Of a DNA stretch of 64,000 bases, positions 40,428 through 50,916 are shown in pieces. Location: assembly GCF_001661265.1 (NCBI RefSeq), contig NW_017567001.1, positions 248,001 to 312,000 of the forward strand. Reading direction: 5' to 3'. The notes beneath the pieces were generated by a model. That model saw only the letters and a program-made list of their open reading frames with translations. It was not told where the DNA came from and made no database searches. Position 1 is the stretch's first letter, and every line of letters begins with the position of its first letter. This stretch comes from Saitoella complicata NRRL Y-17804 (taxonomy: Eukaryota; Ascomycota; Saitoellomycetes; Saitoellales; Saitoellaceae). A program made the translations under genes and the position numbers.

Positions 40428-41057
40428 ATGTCGGCCCCAGCAGCCGCAACAAACGCTGTCAGTGCAGTCCAAGCCTTCGCACTCTCCTACGCCCTCGGCT
40501 CCGCCCCCCTCGACGCTGCCAACGACACCTGGAACACCTACGCCGAAGAAACAATTCCCCAATCTGACCCCTTCTCAACACCTCTCTCCCAACTCACTCT
40601 GCCCAAATCCCACCAGCGTTTATTGAAGAGCGCGAGGAAGATGGCCTACCGCCTCGACGATTTGAATGTCGGTGCCCTCCTCTGCTGTTTTCCAGTCGTG
40701 GGTCCCCTAATCACATTCACCCTCCAATCTCGAATCGTAACACACGCCTCCGACGCCGGAGCCCCAGCCGTCGAAGTCGTAGGTCGTATGCACGCAAACA
40801 TCACATTCGACTTACTCATCACGTTTTGGCTTCCAGTTGTGGGTGCGTGGTTTCAGTGGAGGAGGGGGAGTGCGACGAAGAATGTTGCGCTTTTGGAGGG
40901 GTGGATGAGGAAGAACTTGGAGAGGAGGCGGGAGGTGAAGCAGGGGGGATGGTATGAAGTCGATGGGTCGTCATATGGAGTTGTACAGCAACCAAAAAGG
41001 GTTGTTAATATACCGTTTACGGGGAGGAAGGGGGGGCAGGTTGATGGAGAGGTGTGA
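40428..41057 (+). CDS. DUF4112-like membrane protein
   Basis: 209 residues, one exon. After about 70 hydrophilic residues come two hydrophobic helices: VGALLCCFPVVGPLITFTLQ and FDLLITFWLPVVGAWFQW, joined by VGRMHANI and followed by KNVALLEGWMRKNL. The order (D-x-x-x-N, P-V-V-G, R-M-x-x-N, P-V-V-G, N-x-x-L-L-E) matches the DUF4112 pattern, although the first Asp-rich motif is weak. Function is unknown; two-helix membrane protein. Divergent from the Scn1-like gene with 205 bp between starts. Confidence 0.75.
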   Translation: MSAPAAATNAVSAVQAFALSYALGSAPLDAANDTWNTYAEETIPQSDPFSTPLSQLTLPKSHQRLLKSARKMAYRLDDLNVGALLCCFPVVGPLITFTLQSRIVTHASDAGAPAVEVVGRMHANITFDLLITFWLPVVGAWFQWRRGSATKNVALLEGWMRKNLERRREVKQGGWYEVDGSSYGVVQQPKRVVNIPFTGRKGGQVDGEV

Positions 41058-41169
41058 TGCGCTCATGAGCGATTATGATTGTTCCTGGAGGAGTTGGCGT
41101 CATTCACCTTTCTTTATACCGCCCAATCTTAATGATATATGATATGCCACCCTGGCCTTCCCCTCTCCA

Positions 41170-42069
41170 CTATCCAGCCTTCTTCTTCCTCACACTCCCA
41201 TCCTTCCTCCTTCTCGATTGCCCCCTCACAGTCCCATCCTTCCTCTTCCCCTTACCTAACAGGTCCGTCTCATCATCCTCGTCATCACTCTCAGGTATGC
41301 CTTCTTCTGCACGCTTTTCCCAGTATTCGAGTTGGTACGTATCCCAGCCCTCCCGTATGTCAGCGTCCACCCTGCCCCCCACGACTAACCTAATCTCCCG
41401 CCTCTCCGGTGGTATGGGAGGTCTTTCCTCCCCCTTCTTCTTCCTCCGCCATGGAAATGGCGGGAATAGGCATGGTAACCAGTCGCGCACCGTCCACCAC
41501 ACGCCCCTCGGCACAACAACCAACCGCAGATTCATCCCCCTCAACGTCCGATTCGCGTACGGGAGGAACTTCCGTGGTTCAGCGATGGTAGAGTGGTAAT
41601 ACCCTCCGAAGAAATAGAGGGAGAGTGTCACGAGCCCGAGGAGTAGGGAGAGGGTGTGGAAGAGGGAGATGTAGTAGTAGGGTGAGGGGTTGATCATCGT
41701 TCCATATAAGAAATACGCATTCCAGAGGAGGAGGCCAGCGAAGAAGACTGTATGCAAGAGTCAGTTTCCTGTTTGATGGGTATGGAAGATCGCCCGCATA
41801 CCCATATATTTCCGCTTCCGCCGTTGTAGATCGACGTAGCCTCTCCTCATCGCTTCCTCGAACACCAGTAAATTGACGTATAGTTCGGCATTCTCGTCGG
41901 GGTCTAAGTCGTCGGGCGCGCAGTCATTTGGATCGCGCAATGTCGTACTCGTCTTTCTCATGCTGAGATGTGGTCGGGCTCCGAGGGGTGATATCGTGCT
42001 CGGTCCCTGGGGAAGCGAGGAGGGAAAGGATGTTTGGATGGAGGGGAGCGAGGCGAATGTTGTTGGCAT
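41170..42069 (-). CDS. SPO7: Spo7, regulatory subunit of Nem1 phosphatase
   Basis: Two exons (42069-41802 and 41747-41170), 54-nt intron; 281 residues from the first ATG. Spo7 signatures: LRDPNDCAPDDLDPDENAEL-type entry, YVNLLVFEEAMRRGYVDLQRRKRKY, then across the junction VFFAGLLLWNAYFLYG and LGLVTLSLYFFGGYY, which are the two membrane helices. Next come PYANRTLRGMNLRLVV and a basic C-terminal tail. Spo7 with Nem1 dephosphorylates the lipin Pah1 at the ER/nuclear envelope and so sets lipid storage versus membrane growth. Open frame upstream of 42069 contains no ATG. Confidence 0.92.
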
Positions 42070-42345
42070 GACTGTTGGTGGTAGCAGTGGCTCAAGCTGC
42101 CATGCTGGTCTATAGCTATTGGTGTTCTGTTCGGGCAAGGTTGGTCGGGGGTTTAATGTTGGGATGCCCTGTCACCGGCGGCCGAAGCGGGCATGTGCTC
42201 CAGGGATTTTGTGGGGAAGGGATCGGGGAGGTCCGAGTACGCGCACGCCCACCATCATTCAGACATGTAAGATATGATGGGTGCAGTCAATTACGGAGAG
42301 TTGAGGGTATCGAATAGTATGATTAAATGGCGGCGCTCTTCCTTG

Positions 42346-43131
42346 TCAGCCCAATGCCCTCTCCAAATACGCCGCCTTCGAGGCAGCCTCTGTGCCAAAG
42401 AACTCGGAAACCCAGTCATAACCCCAGGTCCACAGCCCTCCTACCGAACTGCCGATCGTTTCCCAGAAGCCAAAGTAGTTATCGTCAACTGTCTGCGCCG
42501 TCCCTACCACCGCTTGGACGACGTCAGAGCAGAGAATATACCCGATGTTACGGCAGTAGCAAAAGACCGAGCATTGCGCTTCGTACAGCCAATCAAAGCC
42601 GACGTGAAGATGTCTTGAACCAAATAAGCTTATGGCTGAGCTGTATAGCTGCGACCCGAGTGTATCGAGCTCGTTGAGGAAGTTCAAGCGTAGGCCGTCA
42701 ACCTTGCCGTTCACCTCGCTCGCTATGTTCATGACGTCATTCGCCAACCAATCGATCAGAGAGCGAACGTGCGGGAAGTCAAACAAAGGCCGGAAAATGT
42801 AGGAGTGAGCTCTGTTGAGTATCGCCGGAACGTGTACGCCGAGAGTGTGCCATCCCCAGAAGAAGGTGCTTGTCATGAAGAGTAACGAAGTGAAGGCAGA
42901 GGTGAAGTCAGAGAAGAGATGTTCGCCGAGTATACGCAGTAGAAACTTTGAGAAGCTTTCGTCTTCATCGGCCAAGTCACTGTGCCTGTCGTGTAAGCAG
43001 TATTCATCCCACCACTTCGATACGATGTCTTTGCTGACAGGGTCCGTATTGGACTCCCATTGGATGGCTGCTTCTTCGACTATCTGCTTCCCCAAAATAC
43101 GCTCAGCTGCCCTTTGCCCAACCACAGACAT
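42346..43131 (-). CDS. unknown protein, possible membrane segment
   Basis: 261 residues, one exon, beginning MSVVGQRAAERILGKQIVEE. The first 75 residues are acidic and hydrophilic; a hydrophobic stretch near residue 85-105 (TSLLFMTSTFFWGWHTLGVH) could span or lie on a membrane. The C-terminal part is Trp/Phe/Gly-rich. No family recognised. It is divergent from the unknown gene at 43313 with about 180 bp between the starts. Coding status is supported by length and by a clean start, not by homology. Confidence 0.6.
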   Translation of the reverse strand: MSVVGQRAAERILGKQIVEEAAIQWESNTDPVSKDIVSKWWDEYCLHDRHSDLADEDESFSKFLLRILGEHLFSDFTSAFTSLLFMTSTFFWGWHTLGVHVPAILNRAHSYIFRPLFDFPHVRSLIDWLANDVMNIASEVNGKVDGLRLNFLNELDTLGSQLYSSAISLFGSRHLHVGFDWLYEAQCSVFCYCRNIGYILCSDVVQAVVGTAQTVDDNYFGFWETIGSSVGGLWTWGYDWVSEFFGTEAASKAAYLERALG

Positions 43132-43312
43132 CTTTGAGTACCAAACTCCTGGACGTGTTATCTCGAACCCGTTTGAACAACTCCTCCCGCTGGCGACTTC
43201 CCGTCATGGTCACGCCCTGGCCAGTCCCAAAGCAGGGAACAGTAAATACACGCGTTTACGTCCGTTTCTCAAAGGTAAGTTCCTCCATCAACCAAATGGA
43301 AAAACACAAAGG

Positions 43313-44736
43313 ATGAAGCGGTCAAATTCATCCTCAAATTCCGTCGAGTCGTCTACTCGCCCTTCGACCGCCTCTTACATCCTCTCCCGCTCCCTCGGCT
43401 GTCCAACCCGCAAACCAAACCCCTCCCAGCATTACAGCCCAATCCCAATCTCCACCCTCGAAGAAAATCAAATCCCCTATAGCGGTACAAACGTCTCCCA
43501 ACTCTTAAGGCACCAAGTCATCCTCGGTTTCACAGGATCCTGGCCATTCTATCTTGTCACGGTCGGAAAAGCGAAGACGAGGGCTCCGGAGTGGGAGATT
43601 GAATCAAGGCTTGGTAGAGAAGGCTTCGTGATGCCTTTGGACCGGAGTACGGCTGTAAATATATGGCGATTGGATGTTAAGGGGAAGAAATTGCGGTTCA
43701 TCGAAAAGAGTAATGATATGGGGTGGCGTGCTTGCTGCATCCCTCCCGTCGGTTTCTTCACAGCGTGCCATAACATGGACAAGGCCAAAAACCAGTTCAG
43801 GGTTGTGCAGGTCGTGTTAAGGAGGCATTTGGATATGGACGTCGGTGGTAATCTCGAGTGTCGGATATGGGATGTGGGCAGGAAGGCTATGAGTGCGGTT
43901 TGTGTTCCTGCTGGTGAGGAGGAGCGGCTCGTGGGTGGGGTTTGCTTTGCGGGTTTGGAGGAGGGGAGAGTTGTTGTTGGGATGGAGTCTAGGTTGCTCT
44001 GGATTGAGATTCCGAATGAAGATGAAAGCGGCGACGAAGCATGCTCGAGCGAGGCAGATGTATGCTCAGAACCGGATGCGAAGGTACGTAAGAGGATCCA
44101 AATGAGCAGGAAGAGTTGCTAACCTGGATAATACAGTTCTGGCCGCCGAGCTCCCCGGATGATATTCATTACCGCAAACCGTTTGCGGATCCGGAGGAAC
44201 CCGTACTCAAGAACCCGGCCGTACATATCCTCGAGCTCGATATTTACACATCGACTCTACTATCGAAGATACCGCCGTTCTCCACAACCGGCCTGCCCAA
44301 ATTCACAACATTTAGTACCAGAGTCTTGAATCCGGCTCACCTACCGATTCTTCCTCGAATCATCAGGGAAGAAGTCGTCATCGCATTCGGTGCGCTAGGG
44401 AATTGGAATACGGTCTTTGTCTTCCTACTTTTGGCGATTCACAAGAAAACTCGGAGTATCACACCCGTCCGGGCGAAGCACTGGCAGATACCCTTCAATC
44501 TCAAAGCACCGGCGCCGAATGCGAGCAAGTTGTTGGACCAGTCGTTGCGGAAGTTGGATGCAAGGATACCGCTTGGAAGGCATTTGTGTGAGAAGGATTG
44601 TAAGAACATGAAGGAGGTGAAGGTGTTGGCGGAGTATAAGGTTGCATCCGGGGTGGAGGATGCGAGGGATAGTGCGAAGGTGTTGAAGAGCGATGAATTG
44701 GGGGTCATTATCGGAGGTTGGGGAGAGAGGATGTGA
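43313..44736 (+). CDS. unknown protein, two exons
   Basis: Exons 43313-44083 and 44137-44736 around a 53-nt intron (GTACGT...GCTAAC...ACAG), 456 residues. The start MKRSNSSSNSVESSTRPSTA gives a Ser-rich tail followed by an ordered, beta-rich region (SQLLRHQVILGFTGSWPFYLVTVGK, GRKAMSAVCVPAGEEERLVGG). An acidic linker precedes the junction; exon 2 has HILELDIYTSTLLSKIPPF and HLCEKDCKNMKEVKVLAEYK. No family recognised. The frame is open far upstream of 43313, opposite to the neighbouring gene, so the true start is not certain. Confidence 0.65.
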
Positions 44737-45130
44737 GTTGTACCAGGGAAAGGGCGGGATTATCGGCGTTTTACTTGCACAGCATTCGCATTATTAGCAT
44801 ACCCATCGTTATTCGAATCCGTAGTATTTCAGCTTAAAGTTGATTCCAGTCGTTATCGATGGTCGCGCCGTGTCCTCTGCTGTACCAGCCACCCGCGTGG
44901 GTCGCGGTTCCCGGATGCGGTCTGTGCTGAAGGAAGAGACCCAAACAATCGACGTTCATTCTTAAGAGACTGCCGGTACAAGCAGCTGACGACATCACTC
45001 CGTCTACCATTTTAAATAGCATATGTTCGGCATCTTCTTTCTCTAATCTCACCTCGACATCATCCTACAACTTCGCATACTTTCACCACAACAAACACCG
45101 GAACAGCACAGTCAGGGAGTGTCCAACGCC
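44737..45130. other. intergenic region upstream of the coiled-coil gene
   Basis: 394 bp with the 3' flank of the preceding gene and a promoter side. No RNA gene, repeat or coding frame recognised. Confidence 0.5.
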
Positions 45131-47228
45131 ATGCACTCCCACGAACTCTCAACAGGCTCTTGCGACACCCTCATAACCTCCTTCCTAAACCAACACGACC
45201 TCTCCACCTCCCCGGGTACCTCCGCCCCCACCGCCATCGAATGCTGTTGCGGCGCCCCTGACTGCGCGAGCCTCAAATCGAATGAACGCGTCCTTGCCGG
45301 CTTGGAGAAGGACGTGAGGATTGCGGCGGAGTTGGGGCAGGCGCTGTTGAATAGGCATGAGGTCATGGTTGAGGCGGTGAAGAAGTTGGAGGTGAGGAAT
45401 AAGGAGTTGGAGGAGGAGAATCAGAGGACCATTAGGGAGAATCGCGAATTACTTGAGGTGAGTCGATACGCCTGGCATAAAAATGTTATGCTAACCGCAC
45501 TCACAGCGCTTGGAGAGCTTGAACAACAGTCTTTCTGTCGCCGACTCACAGGTTGAAAGCCTCAATCACTCACTTGCGCAGACCGAAGCCGAACTCGCTC
45601 GTTTTCGTCATATGGCTTCGCGTGCACAAACTCTCGACGACCAGCTTTGCTCAGTGGAACTCGAAAAGTCGGAGATTCAACAGGAGCTCGAGCACTCGCG
45701 ACGCAACGAACGCAGTGCTGAAGCGCGATGGCACAAAGCCCAGAAACAGCTTGAGGAGTTGCAGATGCAGATGGAGGCCATGGAGAGGGAGGTTATGGAA
45801 GAGAGGGAGAAGACGAAAGATTTCTGGGAGAAGTTAGAGGAGAAGAGGAAGGAGACGAAACTGGAGGTTGTTAAGCAGCCGAAGGAGGATGTCCTTGATA
45901 ACCCCCAGATGGCAACTTTCGTGGCGGACCTGTTGGCGACGAACCAGAATCTGGAGACGAGCACGTCTGAGCTCAGGGCCTTGCTGTCGTCCACCCAGGA
46001 CGAGGTGGCCTTATTGAGAGAGCAGCTTCTTCTTCATCAGCGACAGGAGGATGATGATGACAAGAAGCCCGTCTCCCTCGACAAGAGTATTGGTATGCAC
46101 ATGCCGCCCCGGAAGGCTACGAGTCAGGAACTACACCACCATCACCACCACTACTACCACCTCGCGGATCCCAACTTGCCGCCCACTCCTGGGACTTCGC
46201 GTATCAGGTCAACCACTACGGACGGTGTCATCAAGCACCCGCCTCGTGCGCGCTACCAGGCACCTGGTGCCATGCTCACCCCGGCAAGATCGGGCAAAAT
46301 GGTCTCGAGGAAGCGGAGTATTGTCGGTATGCCTGGTATGTCCCTGAAGAGTGGGCCCGTTACGAGCTTGATCAGAGATGCTGCCACGTCGTCCTCCATG
46401 CCTGCGACGCCTAGCCCGCTCGAGGTTAGGCGTGCTTCGTCTAAAAAGCAGAAGACGCCATCTATTCTTAGGTCGACATCTTCTAGTACTTCTTCCAGTC
46501 GTACGCAGAGTACCATCTTTGATCCTGTTTCCGAGGAAGAGAACGACACCGACCCGCCCCTTTCTTCGCCTGAGCAGCATCGTCAGAGCCTCTTCTTGGC
46601 TCAGCAGGATTTGTTGCCGAGTCCGCCTCATTCTCCGGGTGTTGCCCCGTTGAACTTGGAACCTGCCCTCAAGCGCACGACGAGCCACGAGAGCTTCATG
46701 GGTCTGCAGGGACACATGTACCCGACTCCCGACACTCTGCCACGTACCGAAGGCCGTTTGAGACGTGTTGCTTCACATGAGTCTGTGTTGTCCCTCGCGC
46801 CCCCACCAGCCGTCTCACAAAACCCGGCAAACAAACTCCTCCTCGGCACGCTCAACAGAGGCCGTAGACCCGTCGCCAGTCCCCTCCAAGTCACCAGCCC
46901 GACAAACTCTGTGCTCAGTCCAACGAGTGTAATGGCCGGGAATGTGGACACGACGGCTATCCTGACTCCAGCGAAGAGCACTATGGCTAACTCGAATTAC
47001 TCAAGGATGTTATTGAGGTCTGCTGCTGGTGCGAAGAAAGCAGCCAGTCCGCTTCCAGAGGAGGGAGGAAAGAGTGGATGGTTTGGGTCTGGGTCAGCGA
47101 AGAAACCGAATGCTTCTGTGGAAACTGGGAGTGATGGGAAGACGGAGACGCCGGTTAAGGAGAGTGCGGGGAGTGGTGGGTGGTTTTGGCAGAGGAAGAA
47201 TACGCCGAAGGCGGTGAGTGAGGGATGA
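45131..47228 (+). CDS. coiled-coil protein with Ser/Pro-rich tail, function unknown
   Basis: Exons 45131-45457 and 45507-47228 around a 49-nt intron; 682 residues. The N-terminus has a Cys-rich patch (ECCCGAPDCAS), then coiled coil from about residue 65 to 310 (heptads such as KLEVRNKELEEENQRTIREN), continued across the junction by RLESLNNSLS. A His-rich run (HHHHHHYYH) and PPTPGTSR follow. The last 300 residues are Ser/Thr/Pro/Arg-rich with many proline-directed phosphosite-like motifs and end in GGWFWQRKNTP. It may be a cytoskeletal or spindle/cell-polarity adaptor by analogy; no family is recognised. Confidence 0.75.
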
Positions 47229-47809
47229 ATATTTGATTGGATGGAGCGTGATATTTTGGGATTGGGATAATTGGATAGGCGTATTGCTCATTTTGATAGG
47301 TACTTTAGGGTAGTGAACGGATGCTTTGAATTGCATAATCGGAGTTCACACGGCTTCCAAAACTCTCACAGCTAGACGAAATGAAAGGATTGAAAACGAA
47401 GCTACATAGAGGCAGCTGTACTGTGCATTGACCACAGGACTTGACAACTGCCAAGCCGGGGTATGCCGTGTTCGAATTCGTGGGGACAACTTCGGCCGGT
47501 AACGGTACCGACCTTTCCACGAACGCCCCGAGGCTCAGTCCGCGCCGATAGAAGCAGCAACTGTATCGAAGCAATGTCAAGATAGGCGTTACAGCAGCTC
47601 GACTCGATACAAGGGCTTCCAGAAAGAGCGATCGATGGGCTAAGCACCCACGCGCCTCCGTCTATGCTCTACGCATGGAGCCCACGCCGCCAATCTTCCA
47701 CCCGCCAAGCCTTCCGAACGTACCGACCTCCCGTCATGAACGTTCAATCAAAGCATATTGACAGCCACTCTCATTCGAATTTCATCCAATAATTTCGATA
47801 GAGTGTCTC

Positions 47810-47820
47810 GGGGGGGGGGG
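47810..47820. repeat. poly-G tract (G11)
   Basis: Eleven consecutive G in intergenic DNA, prone to slippage and sequencing error. Confidence 0.75.
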
Positions 47821-48008
47821 CTGGTACGCGAGGTTGGTAATGACCGGACCCGCGCCACACCAGCACCGGGGTGGTCCGTGCGCGTAAAGTCGGTCGTACA
47901 CTCGACGCGCCAGAAGGTAAACCCAACCACCTCGACCACCATGTGAGCAACAACCAGCCTTCGATCCTCCTTCTAACTCAATGGTGGCGACCAAGCATCC
48001 TGGCTCCG

Positions 48009-48014
48009 TATATA
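48009..48014 (+). promoter_or_regulatory. TATA box of the secreted-protein gene
   Basis: TATATA, followed within 15-40 bp by pyrimidine-rich DNA, about 240 bp upstream of the ATG at 48257. A TATA plus CT-rich block is common in highly expressed fungal genes; assignment is by position. Confidence 0.4.
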
Positions 48015-48256
48015 GGGCCCGCTCCCAGTCTTCTTGCTCTTCTTTACGTTCTGAACCACGACACCTCACACCTCGAAGCTTGAAGCTCGATTACTATCTT
48101 TCGCGCAGGTCGCATCACTCACTTTCGTTAATCCAACAACAGTCTTTCGTTCATCAACACGCTTGATCGGCTCACAACTTTGATCACTACTTTCGTTCTT
48201 ACAACTACTACACACACTCAATCACGCAGGACGTCTGATTCCAACACATATACAAG

Positions 48257-50044
48257 ATGCGCTTCTCTCTCGTTTCCGCCGCTGCGCTTCTCGTCTCGGG
48301 AGCTTCTGCTTTCCCCGTCTTGCAGCCTCGCTACTTGAACGCCACTACTTCTACTGTTCGTATGTCCATTACTGCGGTGAACAACTCTACCGCGCCGGAT
48401 ACTGGTTCTATCATTGTCGACACTACTTCTTCTTCAACTTCTTCTTCGTCTGCCGGTGCTGCTGTGCTCCTGGCTGGCACCTCTTCTTCTTCGAGCATCG
48501 CTACTGCTGCTCAGAGCACTATCATCGCTGTTGTTAACAACAACGGTACCATTGCCGTCTCTCCTGTCGCTGTTTCTGATGGTGAGAGCTCCAACGTTGT
48601 GGCCGAGACTAACTCTGCTGCTGCCGTTGCCACCGCTGCTCAGACCTTTTCTGCTGCAGGTGCCGCTGTCCAGGTAGCGGCCGCTGCTGCTGGTACTACC
48701 TCCTCATCTGGCGCCGCCGTGGAGGTCGCTGCTGCCGCTTCTTCTCCCGCTGTTGAGGTTGCTGCCACCACCGACGCCAACAAGGTCGTGACTGTCGTCC
48801 TCATCCCTGGCTCAACTCCCACAACCCTGAACTCTGCCGAAGCCTCCATCCTCTCTTCTCTCCTCGCCTCCCACTCCGCGGCCCCCACCGCTACAGCCTC
48901 CTGGGCCCCTACCTCAACCGACGACTACATCATCGTTGAGGTCACCTTCGAGGATCCTGAATCCACTGCTTGTGGATGCGCGGCCACGAACAACGGTGCT
49001 TCGTACCAAGCTGTGGCGGTTGATGGATCTGGGGTTGTGACTGGAGAGGATGATGAGGGAGGTGCTGTCGCTGTTGGCGGTGTTTGGGACGAGAGTGAGC
49101 AGTATGCGACGTACATTACTTCTACGCTCGCTGCTGCTACCCAGGCTGCTCAGGCTGCTGCGACTGGTGTGACTACCGCGTGGTCTACGACTACCGAGGT
49201 CGCGACTGTTTCTTCCACTTTTGTCGCTACTGCCTACGTCGCTCCCGCTGCTGTCGAGACTCAGGCTACTGTCGCTGCCGCTGCCGCTGCCGCTGCCGCT
49301 GCCGCTGAGACCACTGCCGTCTCCGTCACTCCCTACGGTTCCAACCTCCTCGCTAACCAGGGTTCCGCTGCTGGCTCTGCCGCTGCTGCGCCCGGTAACT
49401 CCACCACGACCTCTTACTCCACGTCTACTCAGGTCGTGACTAAGACCAACGCGGCTGACACTACCAATGTCTACACTACCACGACCTCCGCCGCCGCTAC
49501 TGCTGTCGTTATCGCCTCAGCATACGGTAACTACACCGTTACCCGCGGGTCTAGCAACGGTACCGTCAGTGCGGCTGCTGGTTTGAATGGATACAACCTG
49601 TTGTCTAACCCGAGGAACGCTACTGCTGCTTCCGCCTCTTCGTCTTCGACTTGGAGCTCGGTTGTGCCTATCGTTACCCCTGTCGTCAGTGTGAACGCTT
49701 CTGCTGCGATTGTCACTGCCTCCAGCACTGGATACAACGCCACTGTCCCCGTCCGTACTCAGACTCCCGTCTCCTCCGTCGCTTCCTCCACCTCCAGCGC
49801 GAGCCTGACCGACGTCGCTACCCCCACTGCTAACGCCAAGGCTGTGGTCACCTCCTCTGCCTCTGCTTCCGCTGTCTCCTCCGCCGACGCCGATGAGTAC
49901 GAGTGGGTCTGCCTTGCTGATGGCGAGGAGTGGACGGACGAGGACGAGTACTACACCTCGACTGTTTACGCGACGAAGACTACTACGATGGCGGTGACGA
50001 TGACGGTTGATACTGTTGCTACTGCTACTTCTACTTCTGCCTAA
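48257..50044 (+). CDS. secreted Ala/Ser/Thr-rich low-complexity protein, probable cell-wall or surface protein
   Basis: 595 residues, one exon. A clear signal peptide (MRFSLVSAAALLVSGASA, cleavage near FPVLQPR) leads a protein built mostly of Ala, Ser, Thr and Val, with many possible O-glycosylation sites and several N-x-S/T sites (NATTS, NNSTA, GNYT, GNST). Poly-Ala runs are encoded by GCTGCC repeats near 49265-49310. Only three Cys were counted (STACGC and EWVC) and there is no hydrophobic C-terminus, so a GPI anchor is unlikely. Two non-repetitive islands exist: DDYIIVEVTFEDPES and the acidic DEYEWVCLADGEEW. Function unknown; wall or hyphal surface is inferred. Confidence 0.8.
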   Translation: MRFSLVSAAALLVSGASAFPVLQPRYLNATTSTVRMSITAVNNSTAPDTGSIIVDTTSSSTSSSSAGAAVLLAGTSSSSSIATAAQSTIIAVVNNNGTIAVSPVAVSDGESSNVVAETNSAAAVATAAQTFSAAGAAVQVAAAAAGTTSSSGAAVEVAAAASSPAVEVAATTDANKVVTVVLIPGSTPTTLNSAEASILSSLLASHSAAPTATASWAPTSTDDYIIVEVTFEDPESTACGCAATNNGASYQAVAVDGSGVVTGEDDEGGAVAVGGVWDESEQYATYITSTLAAATQAAQAAATGVTTAWSTTTEVATVSSTFVATAYVAPAAVETQATVAAAAAAAAAAAETTAVSVTPYGSNLLANQGSAAGSAAAAPGNSTTTSYSTSTQVVTKTNAADTTNVYTTTTSAAATAVVIASAYGNYTVTRGSSNGTVSAAAGLNGYNLLSNPRNATAASASSSSTWSSVVPIVTPVVSVNASAAIVTASSTGYNATVPVRTQTPVSSVASSTSSASLTDVATPTANAKAVVTSSASASAVSSADADEYEWVCLADGEEWTDEDEYYTSTVYATKTTTMAVTMTVDTVATATSTSA

Positions 50045-50080
50045 TTATATTATTCTTAATTATTCTTATCCATCTCGCCG

Positions 50081-50088
50081 TGACGTCA
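50081..50088. promoter_or_regulatory. CRE palindrome TGACGTCA
   Basis: Perfect CRE about 125 bp upstream of the Rtc3-like start, followed 11 bp later by a half-site (GTGACGTG). Candidate ATF/CREB site. Confidence 0.45.
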
Positions 50089-50143
50089 TGCCCACTCAGT
50101 GACGTGCTCCGCCCAACGCTCGCGCCAAACCTCACCGCCAGCA

Positions 50144-50148
50144 TATAA
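50144..50148 (+). promoter_or_regulatory. TATA box of the RTC3-like gene
   Basis: TATAA within GCATATAAGC, 65-70 bp upstream of the ATG at 50213, with an A/C-rich leader after it. Confidence 0.5.
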
Positions 50149-50212
50149 GCAGCACCCGATCCTCCCTCCCGCCTCGTCCCATCAAACAAACCAAACACTT
50201 ACTACAATCAAA

Positions 50213-50572
50213 ATGACCAAGGCCGGAACCCAGACTCGCGTTACTTACACCGCAAAGTCAAACACCTCTGGAACCTCAGAAACCTACATCATCTTCGTCG
50301 AATCCAAATCCGCCGTCGACACCTACCGCGCTTCCTCCTCCACCCCACTCGTCGACGTCGTCAACTCTTTCGACATCTTTGTTACCCACAAGCACGGAAA
50401 GCAGGGAACTTTGGATCATGCGTCCAAGTTGCAGCTTGAGAACGAGTTCGGGACGTCTAAGCCCGAGGAAGCTATCGTCAAGATTTTGAAGGAGGGTGAG
50501 GTGCAGGCCACCTACGAGGGTGAGAAGGAGGGAAACAGGAATGCCTCTATTGGGTCCTTGGGCGCCCACTAA
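50213..50572 (+). CDS. RTC3: Rtc3-like protein with single SBDS N-terminal domain
   Basis: 119 residues from MTKAGTQTRVTYTAK. The SBDS N-terminal fold is seen in YIIFVESKSAVDTYR, PLVDVVNSFDIFVTHKHGKQGTLDHASKLQLENEFGT-type segments (quoted in pieces: VVNSFDIFVTHKHG, QGTLDHASK) and EEAIVKILKEGEVQ. Full SDO1/SBDS proteins are about 250 residues; this single-domain form matches yeast Rtc3/Hgl1-type stress proteins thought to act in RNA metabolism. A CRE and a TATA box upstream fit a stress-regulated gene. The Met 38 codons upstream in the same frame precedes the TATA box, so was rejected. Confidence 0.85.
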   Translation: MTKAGTQTRVTYTAKSNTSGTSETYIIFVESKSAVDTYRASSSTPLVDVVNSFDIFVTHKHGKQGTLDHASKLQLENEFGTSKPEEAIVKILKEGEVQATYEGEKEGNRNASIGSLGAH

Positions 50573-50916
50573 GCGCATCGCCACTACGAAGAAAGGGTGT
50601 TGTATGCTGAATGTATGCTGTACGAGGTTTACGCCTGAGAATCACTGGTTGGTTCGTATGGCTGTATGATATGAGAAGGAAAGATGAGCGATGCATCGAA
50701 GGACGCACATTGAAGTTGGGAAGATACCGAAGGAGTCAACATATGCTACTACCTAATGCATTTTTCGTTCACCACGACTTAATCGTCCATGTCCATGTAT
50801 CAATTGTTAGAGACTGTGTAGATGTTATATGCCATCCTAATTGCAACATAATAACGCCTACCCGAAACCCAAGAGAGCGAAGGATCACCATGCCGACACA
50901 TCCAGTGCACCACGTC
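50573..50916. other. 3' spacer between RTC3-like and SWR1 genes
   Basis: 344 bp between two convergent stop codons. A/T-richer; no gene or repeat recognised. Confidence 0.55.

Larger units (their letters stand above)
47229..48256. other. 1.0-kb gene-free region
   Basis: Contains an 11-base G tract (47810-47820) and, near the right end, a TATA element and a CT-rich leader of the secreted-protein gene. No coding frame has a recognisable product. Confidence 0.55.

Noticed and set aside
42732-42739. Fourth TGACGTCA site
   Set aside because: It lies inside coding sequence, so it is treated as chance.
42815-43312. Long 5' extension of the unknown gene at 43313
   Set aside because: It is antisense to the neighbouring 261-residue gene and lacks protein-like composition; the Met at 43313 gives a natural start.
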